The notes under the pieces are model-generated. The model made no database searches and was not told where the DNA came from. It saw only the letters and a list, made by a program, of their open reading frames with translations. Below, piece after piece: positions 1-9,634 of a stretch of 64,000 nt of DNA. The stretch comes from Pestalotiopsis fici W106-1 (Eukaryota > Ascomycota > Sordariomycetes > Amphisphaeriales > Sporocadaceae). The position numbers and the translations under genes are program-made. Location: the NCBI RefSeq assembly GCF_000516985.1, contig NW_006917091.1, forward strand, positions 4,423,022-4,487,021, in the 5' to 3' direction. The stretch's first letter is position 1, and each line of letters opens with the position of its first letter.

Positions 1-1198
1 CGGCGTACAGCGGTCGCCGGTCGAAACCCCAGCTGTCCTCACTTGAGCAGTACAAGTCAAGGGTCCTCCGATCCAAATCTCCACTCTCCTCAAGGTCCTC
101 ATACATCCGTTCGATAAGGTCATGCAACCGGGAAAATCGATCTCGAGCACCGAGGCCGCGGCCAATGCACAGAAAACGCCGCGCCGTCAGGCGACCATTC
201 TGAATCTCGAGACCGACACCCGGGTTGCGGTTGGTCTCGTAGTCTAGCAGATACTCGACAATTCGCTTGACCCTATGGATATCATCGGGGTATTGCCGGT
301 AGTATGCGTCATTACGCTCCTTTACTACTTGGAACAGCTTTGAATATGCCTCGTCGGGACTCGCGGTAATCGGTGCGAGACCGGCGGTAATGGTGCTGCT
401 CGCGAGACTCCTTGGGTACTGCGACAGATAGGTGAGCGACACCCAGCCGCCGTACGACTGGCCAAAAATGTTCCACTTGCGCGTGCTGCCCGGCCCAAAG
501 AGGCACTGGCGGATCGACTCGAGGTCGTACACGATGCTGTCCTGGCGAAAGAGGCTGAGCAGATTCGCCATGGCCCTGACTTCGGTCTCGTTCCTCGGAG
601 GCTTCTTGTCGGCCTTCCTGACCCATGGTTCGGGTCGCAGCAGGTTAATGTAACGCTGCTGTAGCTGTACCTCTTCAACGTGCCGGGCAGGCTTGCTCCT
701 GTCTCGAATCTCATGACTGGAGCCGGTGCCCCTGTAGTCTAGGAAGATTAGACACCCATCATTCTTGAGATACTCGACGTTGAACAGCGGGTTACGCTCC
801 GCTGGGTTGTAATCTCCCGGTCCACCACAGAGAAAGACGGTAATGTTCTCCCTTTGCTTGAGTTGGCTCTGGAGTTCCTCCACTGTCTTGATGCTACCCG
901 TCTCCAGGCCTCCAAAGACGAATGTGGAAGTGAGAACAATGTTGAGATGCTCGAAATCATGGTGCCGGGTCGTCCGGTGGTCCAGGGGCACCTCAAACTG
1001 CACTTGGACGCTGCAGGGCGTCCTGTCCACCTCGACTCCCGCCTCGCACCGTTGTTCGACCATGCGACCATTCTTGTCCATCCTTTTCCGGGTGTAAAAC
1101 ACCTTCGTCTTGGCTGCCGCCTCTAGACCGCGAATCGGTATGTGCAAAATACCCAGAAGCTCTGCAGGCTTAATTGCGATATCGTGACGAGCAGACAT
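1..1198 (-). CDS. Prolyl iminopeptidase-like alpha/beta hydrolase (peptidase family S33), partial
   Basis: The reading frame is open from an ATG at 1198 to the left edge, so about 399 N-terminal residues are visible and the C-terminus is missing. Enzymes of this family remove N-terminal proline from peptides, usually in the cytosol. The nucleophile elbow GQSYGGW is at residues 246-252 with Ser248 as the expected nucleophile. A CGGPGDYNP segment at about 124-132 sits where the family carries the HGGPG oxyanion-hole motif. The LDYRGTGSS strand-turn at 153-161 is also typical. The catalytic Asp and His should lie beyond the edge. No intron is needed in the visible part. The start is the first ATG in frame and is followed by a plausible N-terminus without a signal peptide. 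The family assignment is firm; substrate preference is inferred. Confidence 0.88.
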   Translation of the reverse strand, partial: MSARHDIAIKPAELLGILHIPIRGLEAAAKTKVFYTRKRMDKNGRMVEQRCEAGVEVDRTPCSVQVQFEVPLDHRTTRHHDFEHLNIVLTSTFVFGGLETGSIKTVEELQSQLKQRENITVFLCGGPGDYNPAERNPLFNVEYLKNDGCLIFLDYRGTGSSHEIRDRSKPARHVEEVQLQQRYINLLRPEPWVRKADKKPPRNETEVRAMANLLSLFRQDSIVYDLESIRQCLFGPGSTRKWNIFGQSYGGWVSLTYLSQYPRSLASSTITAGLAPITASPDEAYSKLFQVVKERNDAYYRQYPDDIHRVKRIVEYLLDYETNRNPGVGLEIQNGRLTARRFLCIGRGLGARDRFSRLHDLIERMYEDLEESGDLDRRTLDLYCSSEDSWGFDRRPLYA

Positions 1199-2589
1199 TT
1201 TGACTTTTCTTGAGAAATTGAAATATGAGCTGTGTTGAATCTTTGGTGAATATGTTGAAGAGGCTTACTTACTCTTGCGGTTGCTGTATGATTATGGTCG
1301 TGTACAACCAGAACTTGTGAGTCCATCGTATCTCGTTTATATACTTCATCTTGAGCCAGTCTGAGCATATCCGAGTGGCTTTGTTTGCAACGATTTGCAT
1401 ATTGTGCCAATTGTTTGCCGGGGAGGACATAATGGAATGTGCCCGCATACGATATTTGTCGCATACACAACTTTGTTGAAGATTATATAGCGCGCGTTCG
1501 TCAGCGACAAAGAATGGTCTCCAGGCTAAACCTTCCTCGCCCTAAACTGATTGCTCGTGCTAATGAAAAGATGAAAAAGTCTTTGTGCAATGGTTACAAT
1601 GATATTCAGAATACCTTGTTCTGCGCACAAAATGAAAAGTAGATCCAAGAGGACAGCTCCGTATATGGGGTATGCAATGTAGTGCTTTGTTCGGTGTAGG
1701 TGTTGAATGGGATGACGGAAAACCGCAACTATAGGCCTGCCATTCCCCTTGAGATGAACTATTTTCGGGCCGTTGACCATTAGAGGTGCAAGATTTCATC
1801 CTTATTGGCTGCCCTTGCGGACCGGTGACAGCTCTAGTATTACCTTGTAATAGGAGAGTACACATGATCGGCATGTGTCAAGGCTGCAGTGAAGCATCCT
1901 AGGCGTGATACGAAGGTAATACTGGTCCATGGACATCGCATCCTTCTCAAATCATTTGACCTCGAATCCATAACATTTATTCGACAATCTGATAACGCGC
2001 TCTACGTCCTTATTCATACGTGGACTCGTTACATAGTGCTGCCTCGCCTTGGTCCCCTGCTTGTCAATGTCTGCATGGTCATGTAGTGCTGACATGTCCT
2101 ATATTCCACGAGTAGGCCAGTTGCAGATTCAGTGCCGAATCTGACATAAGAAAATGAGCTTGAGCCTCGAAGCGACTTTTTTTGAATGTCATGTGGAAAT
2201 GTGCTTATCTGGGATGACTTGTAATATGAATTACGGTGTATCTATCGGATTTCCTCCAATCTTATCTTCACAGTATCAATATAGCCTGATTGTTCATGCT
2301 ATTCCTCGGCTCTATCCAGGTCAATGTCATCCGCTGTGTGCAGAATGTCTAGAAATAACCCAACATCGTGATTTCCACTAGAGACTTCTCGTGGCGGCTT
2401 CACTTATAAACTGCTTCTGAAGGAATAAGTCAGGGAGAACAAATCCAAGTCGCCTCCGGCGTCTGTTGTAATCCATGGTCTCAACCAAGTCAGTCGGACT
2501 GAAGTGATAGTGTTATACTAGCCTAAGATTGAATTGTTGTTCACAATGGCAATAAGTGAATTTTTTTTCTTTTTTTTCGCGGGAAGCTT
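1199..2589. other. Intergenic, no gene seen
   Basis: This contains the 5' flank of the peptidase gene and the 3' flank of the RRM gene, both transcribed leftward. Only short, poorly composed reading frames occur. A T-rich run interrupted by one C lies at about 2561-2578, just beyond the RRM stop codon. I see no RNA gene. Confidence 0.5.
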
Positions 2590-3768
2590 TTAGCCGAGTA
2601 GCTTGAGACCGTTCTTGGTCTTTTGTCCGGGTTTGACTACGCCGCCGCTGGCAGGGCCGAGGGAAGGTTCAAAACTGCCCTCTCTTCCACCACTTCCGTT
2701 GCCACTACGGTTTCTGTTGTTGTTCTTATTGTTCCATTTACCTCCATGTCTTTTGTCCTTGACTGTATGTGGTCTGGTACCAAGCTTGTCAGTACATTTG
2801 TTAACTTGTTTGTCGGATTGGAGAATTACGTACTTGATTTCAGTGGTACTCTTGCGCACCACGACAGGGTGACTCTGGATGTACTTGCCATTCATCTCCT
2901 TTGCGGCCTGGAAGAAGTCGTCGGGATCGCTAAAACTAACGAAGCCAAAGCCTTTGCTCTTGCTGGTGACCTTGTCTCGAACGACACGAGCCTTCTGGAG
3001 CGACTTCCAGCGCGAGAAAGCCTTGTGTAATGACTCATCGGTGGTTTCACCAGCCAGATTGCCCACAAAGAGGCGCAAGTGAGCAGGATCCCATTCTAGT
3101 AGTGAATCGTCGGTCCATTTTTTGCCTCCACCTTGTCGAACCACGGTCTTCTTCTTTTCTCCTTCCACAGGCACTGCTGGAGCAGTGACCGTGGTGGGGT
3201 TGGCCGAGTAGGTAGTGGTCGGCGCACCAGGTCGAGCGACAGCCCCGGCGGTGTCCCTCGGGTCCTTGACATAGGCGCTTTGCCATTGGGCAATCTGTGC
3301 GGCCATATCGGGGTCATAGTCGCTGTTCTGCTGATGCTGCTGCTGCTGCTGCTGCAGCTGCTGAGGTTGACCAGGAGCGGGGAATGGATTTCTAATCTGT
3401 GGTGCGCCAGCATAGCTACTGCTATCTGCTGGGGCGGCAGAACCATATGGGCCTTGCTGGTAACCCGACTGCTGGTAGCCGCGGTTGTAGTTTACGGCGC
3501 CCTGTTGCGGATAGTTCGCGTAAGGCTGACCTCGGCCACCACCATATGGGGCAGTTGATGCGCCCGGTGCGCCTGCATAGCTCGGGGGGTTCGAATAACT
3601 AGGGGCGGTCGAGTAGGCGGGAGGTGTGTATGGACTGCCCGACACTGGACTGGGTGTATGTGTTGACGCTGCTGAGAAGGCCGGCTTGAAGCCTGAAACT
3701 TTGGAAGGCGGTGGCCGCGGAGGAAGCGACGAGGAGTTCGCGGCACCTGAAGTAGGAGGGTAGGGCAT
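2590..3768 (-). CDS. RBM42-like RNA-binding protein with one RRM
   Basis: Two-exon model: 2834-3768 and 2590-2773, giving 372 aa. The N-terminal half is a Pro/Tyr/Gly/Gln-rich low-complexity region including a polyglutamine run (around residues 136-146). It is followed by a basic stretch and one RRM at about residues 231-310, with RNP2 LFVGNL (233-238) and RNP1 KGFGFVSF (272-279). The tail is basic, Gly/Asn-rich and ends GLKLLG. The arrangement of a disordered N-terminus and a near-C-terminal RRM followed by a KDKRHGGKW-like segment fits the RBM42 family, which binds mRNA and is linked to splicing. I chose ATG 3768 (MPYPPTSG); the frame is open further upstream only through a TTG. The 60-nt intron (donor GTACGT, branch CTGAC, acceptor CCAG) has no in-frame stop. 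Splicing it restores a compact KSTTEIKPHTVKDKRH junction. Confidence 0.85.
   Translation of the reverse strand: MPYPPTSGAANSSSLPPRPPPSKVSGFKPAFSAASTHTPSPVSGSPYTPPAYSTAPSYSNPPSYAGAPGASTAPYGGGRGQPYANYPQQGAVNYNRGYQQSGYQQGPYGSAAPADSSSYAGAPQIRNPFPAPGQPQQLQQQQQQHQQNSDYDPDMAAQIAQWQSAYVKDPRDTAGAVARPGAPTTTYSANPTTVTAPAVPVEGEKKKTVVRQGGGKKWTDDSLLEWDPAHLRLFVGNLAGETTDESLHKAFSRWKSLQKARVVRDKVTSKSKGFGFVSFSDPDDFFQAAKEMNGKYIQSHPVVVRKSTTEIKYVILQSDKQVNKCTDKLGTRPHTVKDKRHGGKWNNKNNNRNRSGNGSGGREGSFEPSLGPASGGVVKPGQKTKNGLKLLG
2774..2833 (-). other. 60-nt intron of the RBM42-like gene, open in frame
   Basis: On the minus strand it starts GTACGTAAT and ends GGTACCAG, with CTGAC about 12 nt before the acceptor. It is 20 codons long with no stop, so retention would insert 20 residues directly after the RRM. 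Confidence 0.7.
3334..3369 (-). repeat. CAG/CTG trinucleotide run encoding polyglutamine
   Basis: On the plus strand this is a run of CTG units with occasional ATG, CAG and AGG units, read as Gln codons in the RBM42-like protein. It is the only clear trinucleotide expansion inside a gene in this window. Confidence 0.75.
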
Positions 3769-6700
3769 GATGAATTTGCTGTCCGTTGGGGAACGTTGAT
3801 CTTTGCGACGCAAAACGTACCTATGAGCCCAGCTCTAGCGATGAGACTTTGCTCACTTTTGTCCCTTCTGTCGCGACAGTGAGGTCGCCAGAAACAAGCG
3901 CTAATAGGTCACTGTAGTTTTTTCTTGTATTGATCACGCGTCGTTTTGGTATCAATGACGGTGGTTCTGACGATGACGTTGGAGTTGTATCCAGTTCTTC
4001 ATTCAATGGTGTGGGAAAATGCTGTTCGGCCTTGCCAACTTCAGCCTTACAGTGTACATGAGTGGGCAGTCCATTAGCGCTGCAGTACGTACCCAATAGC
4101 CCACCTTCAACATTGAATGGTGCTGGCATGTGGCGGCGCGCCACAGATTTCGGCGTTAAGCCACACTGATTTACATTAGCGTCAAATGTCACCCATCTGC
4201 TATCCGCTAATTTTATCACCGGCTTCCAAGTCCCTTGTAAAAAGTCTCGAAAGGAAAGCGGGAAAGCCCTTGACCTGGCCCAGGGATTTACTAGTACGAG
4301 TATCTATCTGATGCTGTGTAATGCTCCTTAAGTCCTAACAATTCAGGGAGTGGCTGTCTTTTGTCGGTGATAGCCACCCTGCTTTTGTCGTCGGTGACCG
4401 TGTTGCACTGATTCATAAGCTCTGCTGTGGAGGGGCGGCTGCTTTCTTCCATCATGTTCGGACTCCGGAAACGACGGGCAGTATTGCCCAATACAAGGCC
4501 CGATAGCGGGCCCGTTGATTCGGCTCTGCCAAGAACAACAGGCATGCGCGGATTTTGTCCGTTTCGAGCACAAAGTGGTGGCGCTCCACGATAGCGACCA
4601 TGCTCAGCGCAGAATGTCTGCTTGTTTTCTCTGTCCGGTAGGAAAGCAGCCAGAGATTTGGAGTGCATTAAACACCCCCCTCCGTTGGTGTTGGCTCATG
4701 ACCACCTCGTTTGAGGCAATTTGTAGCCTTGCAGCCATAACAGATCCATAGGCACGACGAGGTCTGCGTTAATTACTGGCGCCAGTCCGCTTACGGAGGG
4801 CTGGCAAGTCGTCGGAGGGACTTGTCGTCGTAGGGGGAGCAACCGGCGGGGCCCCTTAGTATATGCGACATTTTCGGGGCAACAAGTGTCGAGCTCCTCC
4901 CAATGACGTTTTAAGGTAGGTAGGGCGCGAGAAGGAGAGACCTGGATGGTACATTATGGAATCCCATGTTACAGTATGTACTCGTCTAATCGAGAGAAGG
5001 AAGCATCGTCACATTCAGTCCTTGGGTCCGGTATCGTGATTTGCTGCATGGCAACGCTGCCCATTATAAAATATTATAGTCAAACGTTTCTTTTCTCTAT
5101 AGTCGCATTCACTTGCCGCTCGTCAATATGAATCGGGTAATGAAAGTATATGTCAACTTAGACAAAAGGTACGAACGGGATTGGGTCATACAGTATCCGT
5201 CGAAGCTAGTGAGTGTACCAATGGTATATCGTTGGTACATGTGTTTCTACTTTGTCCGGCCGTTGCGTGCTATCTCCTAGTAGCGTACACCGAATGTAGC
5301 TTGGAGCCTACCTATGAAACATCCATGCGTTGCCTCCTACCCAAGGCGTATTCCCAACAAATCCCGACTCAATTGGACCTGCATGAAACGGAGTAGATAT
5401 GGGTGTATCAAAGGACTCCATAAACCATGCATATAGATATAAGGATCAACAGTGATCTGGACACTTTTTTCCAGCTCCAAAAGCGATCCAGAACCATCAA
5501 CGGGTTGGACAGATGAGGCTGATGAAGCTTTGAAAGCAGAGCAGGAGGTTGTTACTAACTAGCGTCGTCCAGGTCCATAAATATTCTGTCAGAGCTTCCA
5601 CCACTCCCGAGCCGTGGCAGGGAGGGGGGGCGCCTTGGGGGGCCAGGCGGGCTGCAGGACAAAGGACCTGGAACCCCCAATCCCTATTCCGTCACGGTAG
5701 AATCCAGGTAGGTCGCCAGGCATGAGGGTTTCGAAACGTCCGAATGTGCGACGTGAAGAAGAAGCAGAAGGGGCCCAATGCCAGCATAAAACTGCTATCT
5801 GACTTCTGGGTGCAAATACCTCACGAGCAACTGTCCGAGCAAGGATGAAGAGGCAACACATGATCCTGTTGCATTGTCAATGTGGCGGTATCAGGATCTC
5901 CCTGGGGCCGTAAGCTCGAGTCGGCTCCTGGGCGATCATGTAGATAGATACTCCGAATGCGCCGTGTAGTGGACGTGGGCAGGCACGGGTCGGGTCTTAG
6001 TAACAACTTTGGAGATATCAAAGCGCATTGCTGGCATGATTGGTTCTCTTGTTAGTGTAGACTTGTAGGAATATTCTGTGTGTAGCTTCTCGCCAACCGT
6101 TTATATCTGCTATGACATGAATCCAGATAGTTTCGACCTGCTTGACAAGAGTCTAAATCCAGATCAAAACGGGCGCCGACGTTGGGAGGACGGGATACCT
6201 AGTCCTGAGTAAGCCCCGCCGCCCATTGCAGAGAAACGAGCAATTGATCCCGTCGCTACTACAACACACCACCACGTCTTTGAGGCTAGGCCATGTCCAT
6301 GCATGGAATCACGGCGCTCAGATGGCATGTCATTGGGTGCTTGCATGCACATTAGACAGGCACCAAGCCATATAATAACTCAACCCCATGACAAACTGGT
6401 AAAACGAAGAAAGGAATAGAGGCAGGGAAGAAAAGTCAGATATAAATCCGTCACCCTTAGCAACATGTACAGCAACAACCTTAATACCTTTTCCGGCCAA
6501 CTGGGGCTCCAAGGCAAATGCGCATATCCGAACAAATATCACAAACCACAACCACGGACGAACCAACTACTGCCTCATGGACAAACACCTGACTGACTGA
6601 TGAATAATAAATGAATGACTGAGAGTAAAACTGACTGAATGAGTGAACCCCCCATGTCATAAAACTTCCCAGGGCCGAGTGATCCATATTAAACCTGGAT

Positions 6701-7029
6701 GCGGAATCAACTTTTTGGCGCCTGTTCATGTTAATAAGCCGGGCCGGATCGACGCTACTCACCTTTTTTTCCTCAGTGCCTCACCCATCAGCCATCTGGA
6801 TCCCAGTCCATGATTTTACCCCTCCAGCCCACTTTGACCCGTTTCGACATCATTGAAAAGTACGAGTTCCGCCGTCGCGTCCGAACTCTACCTGATCTTT
6901 CTTCCACAAACAACCATCCCTTCCTCCTTCGACAGAAGATTTAGATTTATTGCCCAGCTTCTTCATCGTAGCTGGCTCTGAATACAGACAAACGCATACC
7001 CAATTGGACATTCCCAACCATCTGCAATC
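3769..7029. other. Intergenic between RRM gene and gnd1, no gene supported
   Basis: This is the shared upstream region of the divergent RRM and gnd1 genes. Minus-strand frames at 3821-4219 (132 codons) and 4291-4668 (125 codons) are open but have no recognisable domain and no splice junction that I could make join them. A CCCCT/AGGGG-type site occurs near 4850. A minus-strand frame at 5589-5861 is also unsupported. Confidence 0.45.
6896..6930 (+). promoter_or_regulatory. C/T-rich leader upstream of gnd1
   Basis: A pyrimidine-rich stretch lies about 100-130 nt before the gnd1 ATG. Such tracts are common near transcription starts of strongly expressed filamentous-fungal genes. The role here is inferred from position and composition only. 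Confidence 0.35.
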
Positions 7030-9092
7030 ATGTCTGGACCTGTGTAAGTTCAATGTTCTAAACCCCTCAGCGCTGCTTACTTCCCTCGCTGTTCTACCCC
7101 ACCACCCCGCCGTCGATGCCCTCAACTCTGTTCCCTCTCCCTCCTTCTAGAACAAAGACTAGAACAAGAGCCTCTGGCGTGTTCCAGACAAAAAAAGGCG
7201 AGGCAGAGTAGGAGCAAGACATGATAAAAAAAATAATACCCCTTTGTCGCCGGCAACATATTGACTAAAGGCGGCTTGCTGGGTCTTAGGGCTCGACTTG
7301 CCAGCATTACCGGGCACTATGGAGGAGGAGTGTGAGCTTTCTGCTTTTGATTTCATGCCGTCCTCGCAGCACAAATCTCTCTCTATTATTCCAATTTCGG
7401 ACTCTTCGGAATCGTGCTAACTCTCATGAAGCGCTGACCTCGGTCTCATCGGTCTGGCCGTCATGTAAGTCAAATCTCCCCATGTTTCCCCGTCCCTCTA
7501 GGACGTACATCTTCATAACGCCCGCAGTACTAACACCCCGATCCAGGGGCCAGAACCTGATTCTGAACATGGCCGACCACGGTTTCACCGTCTGCGCCTA
7601 CAACCGTACCGTCTCCAAGGTTGACCGCTTCTTGGACAACGAGGCCAAGGGCAAGTCCATTGTCGGTGCTCACTCCAACGAGGAGTTCATCTCCAAGCTC
7701 AAGAAGCCCCGCCGTGTCATGCTGCTCGTCCAGGCCGGAAAGGCCGTCGACGACTGGATCGAGACTCTCCTGCCCCTGCTCGAGAAGGGCGACATCATCA
7801 TCGACGGTGGTAACTCCCACTTCCCCGACTCCAACCGCCGAACCCAGTACCTGGCCGGAAAGGGTCTCCGATTCGTCGGTTCCGGTGTCTCCGGTGGTGA
7901 GGAGGGTGCCCGCTACGGTCCCTCCATCATGCCCGGTGGTGACGAGGCCGCCTGGCCCTACATCCAGGACATCTTCCAGAGCATCTCGGCCAAGAGCGAC
8001 AACGAGGCTTGCTGCGAGTGGGTCGGTGATGAGGGTGCTGGTCACTACGTCAAGATGGTCCACAACGGTATTGAGTACGGTGACATGCAGCTCATCTGCG
8101 AGGTAAGCTGAAGCCCCAACAATTATTTGCTGTTTCCTGAGTACTCATCACGAAATTAGGCCTACGACATCATGAAGCGTGGTCTGGGTCTGAGCAACAA
8201 GGAGATTGGTGATATCTTCGCCCAGTGGAACAAGGGTGTTCTGGACTCGTTCCTGATCGAGATTACCCGTGACATCATGTACTTCAACGACGACGATGGC
8301 ACTCCCCTCGTCGAGAAGATTCTCGACCAGGCTGGCCAGAAGGGTACCGGCAAGTGGACCGCTGTCAACGCTCTTGACCTCGGCCAGCCCGTTACTTTGA
8401 TCGCCGAGTCCGTCCTGGCTCGCTGCCTGTCTGCCCTCAAGGAGGAGCGTACCAAGGCCTCTACCATCCTGGAGTACCGTGGCCGTGTCAGCAAGTTCGA
8501 GGGTGACAAGGCTCAGTTCCTTGAGGACCTTGAGCAGGCTCTGTACGCCTCCAAGATCATCTCGTACGCTCAGGGTTTCATGCTGATGCAGGATGTACGT
8601 ACCACCTCTTCCGAACTTACTTGCTGTTCAATGACTAATGTAATAAAATAGGCCGCCAAGGAGTACGGCTGGAAGCTTAACAAGCCTTCCATCGCTCTCA
8701 TGTGGAGAGGTGGTTGCATCATCCGCTCCGTCTTCTTGAAGGACATCACTGCTGCTTACCGCAACAACCCCGACCTTGAGAACCTGCTGTTTGACGACTT
8801 CTTCAACAAGGCTATCCACAAGGCCCAGCCCGGCTGGAGAGACGTCATCTCCAAGGCTGCCCTTCTCGGAATCCCCACTCCCTGCTTCTCCACTGCTCTG
8901 TCGTGGTTCGACGGTTACCGCACCAAGGACCTGCCCGCCAACCTGCTCCAGGCCCAGCGTGACTACTTCGGTGCCCACACCTTCCAGATCAAGCCCGAGT
9001 TCGCCAGCGACAAGTACCCCGTCGGTGCCTACACTCACGTCAACTGGACTGGCCGTGGTGGAAACGTCTCTGCTTCCACCTACCAGGCATAA
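7030..9092 (+). CDS. gnd1: 6-phosphogluconate dehydrogenase, decarboxylating
   Basis: This NADP-dependent enzyme of the oxidative pentose phosphate pathway converts 6-phosphogluconate to ribulose 5-phosphate and CO2 in the cytosol. Five exons: 7030-7043, 7432-7464, 7547-8102, 8160-8594 and 8652-9092, giving 492 aa, the usual length. The Rossmann motif GLAVMGQN (12-19) is assembled only after splicing the 14-nt first and 33-nt second exons. AYNRT (33-37), the substrate loop [10 protein letters not shown] (131-140) and the catalytic Lys185 in [15 protein letters not shown] are all present. Codon use is strongly C-biased, as expected for high expression. All introns have GTAAGT/GTACGT-type donors; branch points such as GCTAAC and TACTAAC precede the acceptors of introns 1 and 2. 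It converges with ssr4 downstream. Confidence 0.97.
7044..7431 (+). other. 388-nt first intron of gnd1
   Basis: The donor GTAAGT follows only 14 coding nucleotides. The branch GCTAAC and acceptor GAAG precede the exon that begins C-GCT-GAC-CTC. This is several times longer than the other introns in the window. An A-rich stretch (about 7188-7240) interrupts it. I cannot exclude an additional alternative exon inside. Confidence 0.75.
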
Positions 9093-9634
9093 ATGCTCTC
9101 GACTGGTGCGAGTGTGACGTGATTGGGATAATGACTTCGTATGAATAAAGGATCAAGGAAACTAGGCGCGATATCCGCAGAGGGCAAATAGTAATGCCCC
9201 GTTTTTTTACATAGTCTCATAGACGGACAAAATGCAGATTGCTTTTGAGAAAGAAAAAACACAACTTGTCCAAACTCGAGTAATGTGAATGCCCATTTGA
9301 TAGACCCTGACAAGCTCGGGCAGGGACAACTAAAATTTTGACTTGAAGCAGTCCGCAATCTATGTCTCTTACTCGAGTGTACTAGATAATCTATGCAAGA
9401 CTCTCGGCCGCCAGTCCCAGATAATTCAACTGAATAGCGTGCAACTCAACAAATGACACCCTTTTCGTCTCGCCTATCCATTCGAGGGACGAGACAGGAT
9501 TAATACCATGGGATACTGTGGTTGCGATTTTGTCAACACCCAAGAACGCCTCCAAGCCAACGCAACCTCATACACTTTATAAAAATGAAAAATGTCCCAG
9601 ATGACAATCAATGGGGCCGTCATTGAAACAATTC
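9093..9634. other. Intergenic between convergent gnd1 and ssr4
   Basis: This is the 3' untranslated sequence of both genes. AATAAA at 9144-9149 is about 50 nt after the gnd1 stop and is a plausible polyadenylation signal. Nothing else is seen. Confidence 0.55.
9144..9149 (+). terminator. AATAAA, possible gnd1 polyadenylation signal
   Basis: A canonical hexamer 52 nt past the gnd1 stop codon. Fungal signals are degenerate, so use in vivo is inferred. Confidence 0.4.

Noticed and set aside
3821..4668. Two minus-strand frames of 132 and 125 codons upstream of the RRM gene
   Set aside because: I could not join them by any in-phase splice without meeting a stop, and neither shows a domain.
7530..8063. 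Minus-strand frame of 177 codons within gnd1
   Set aside because: It is the antisense shadow of a strongly C-biased gene, which removes stops from the opposite strand.
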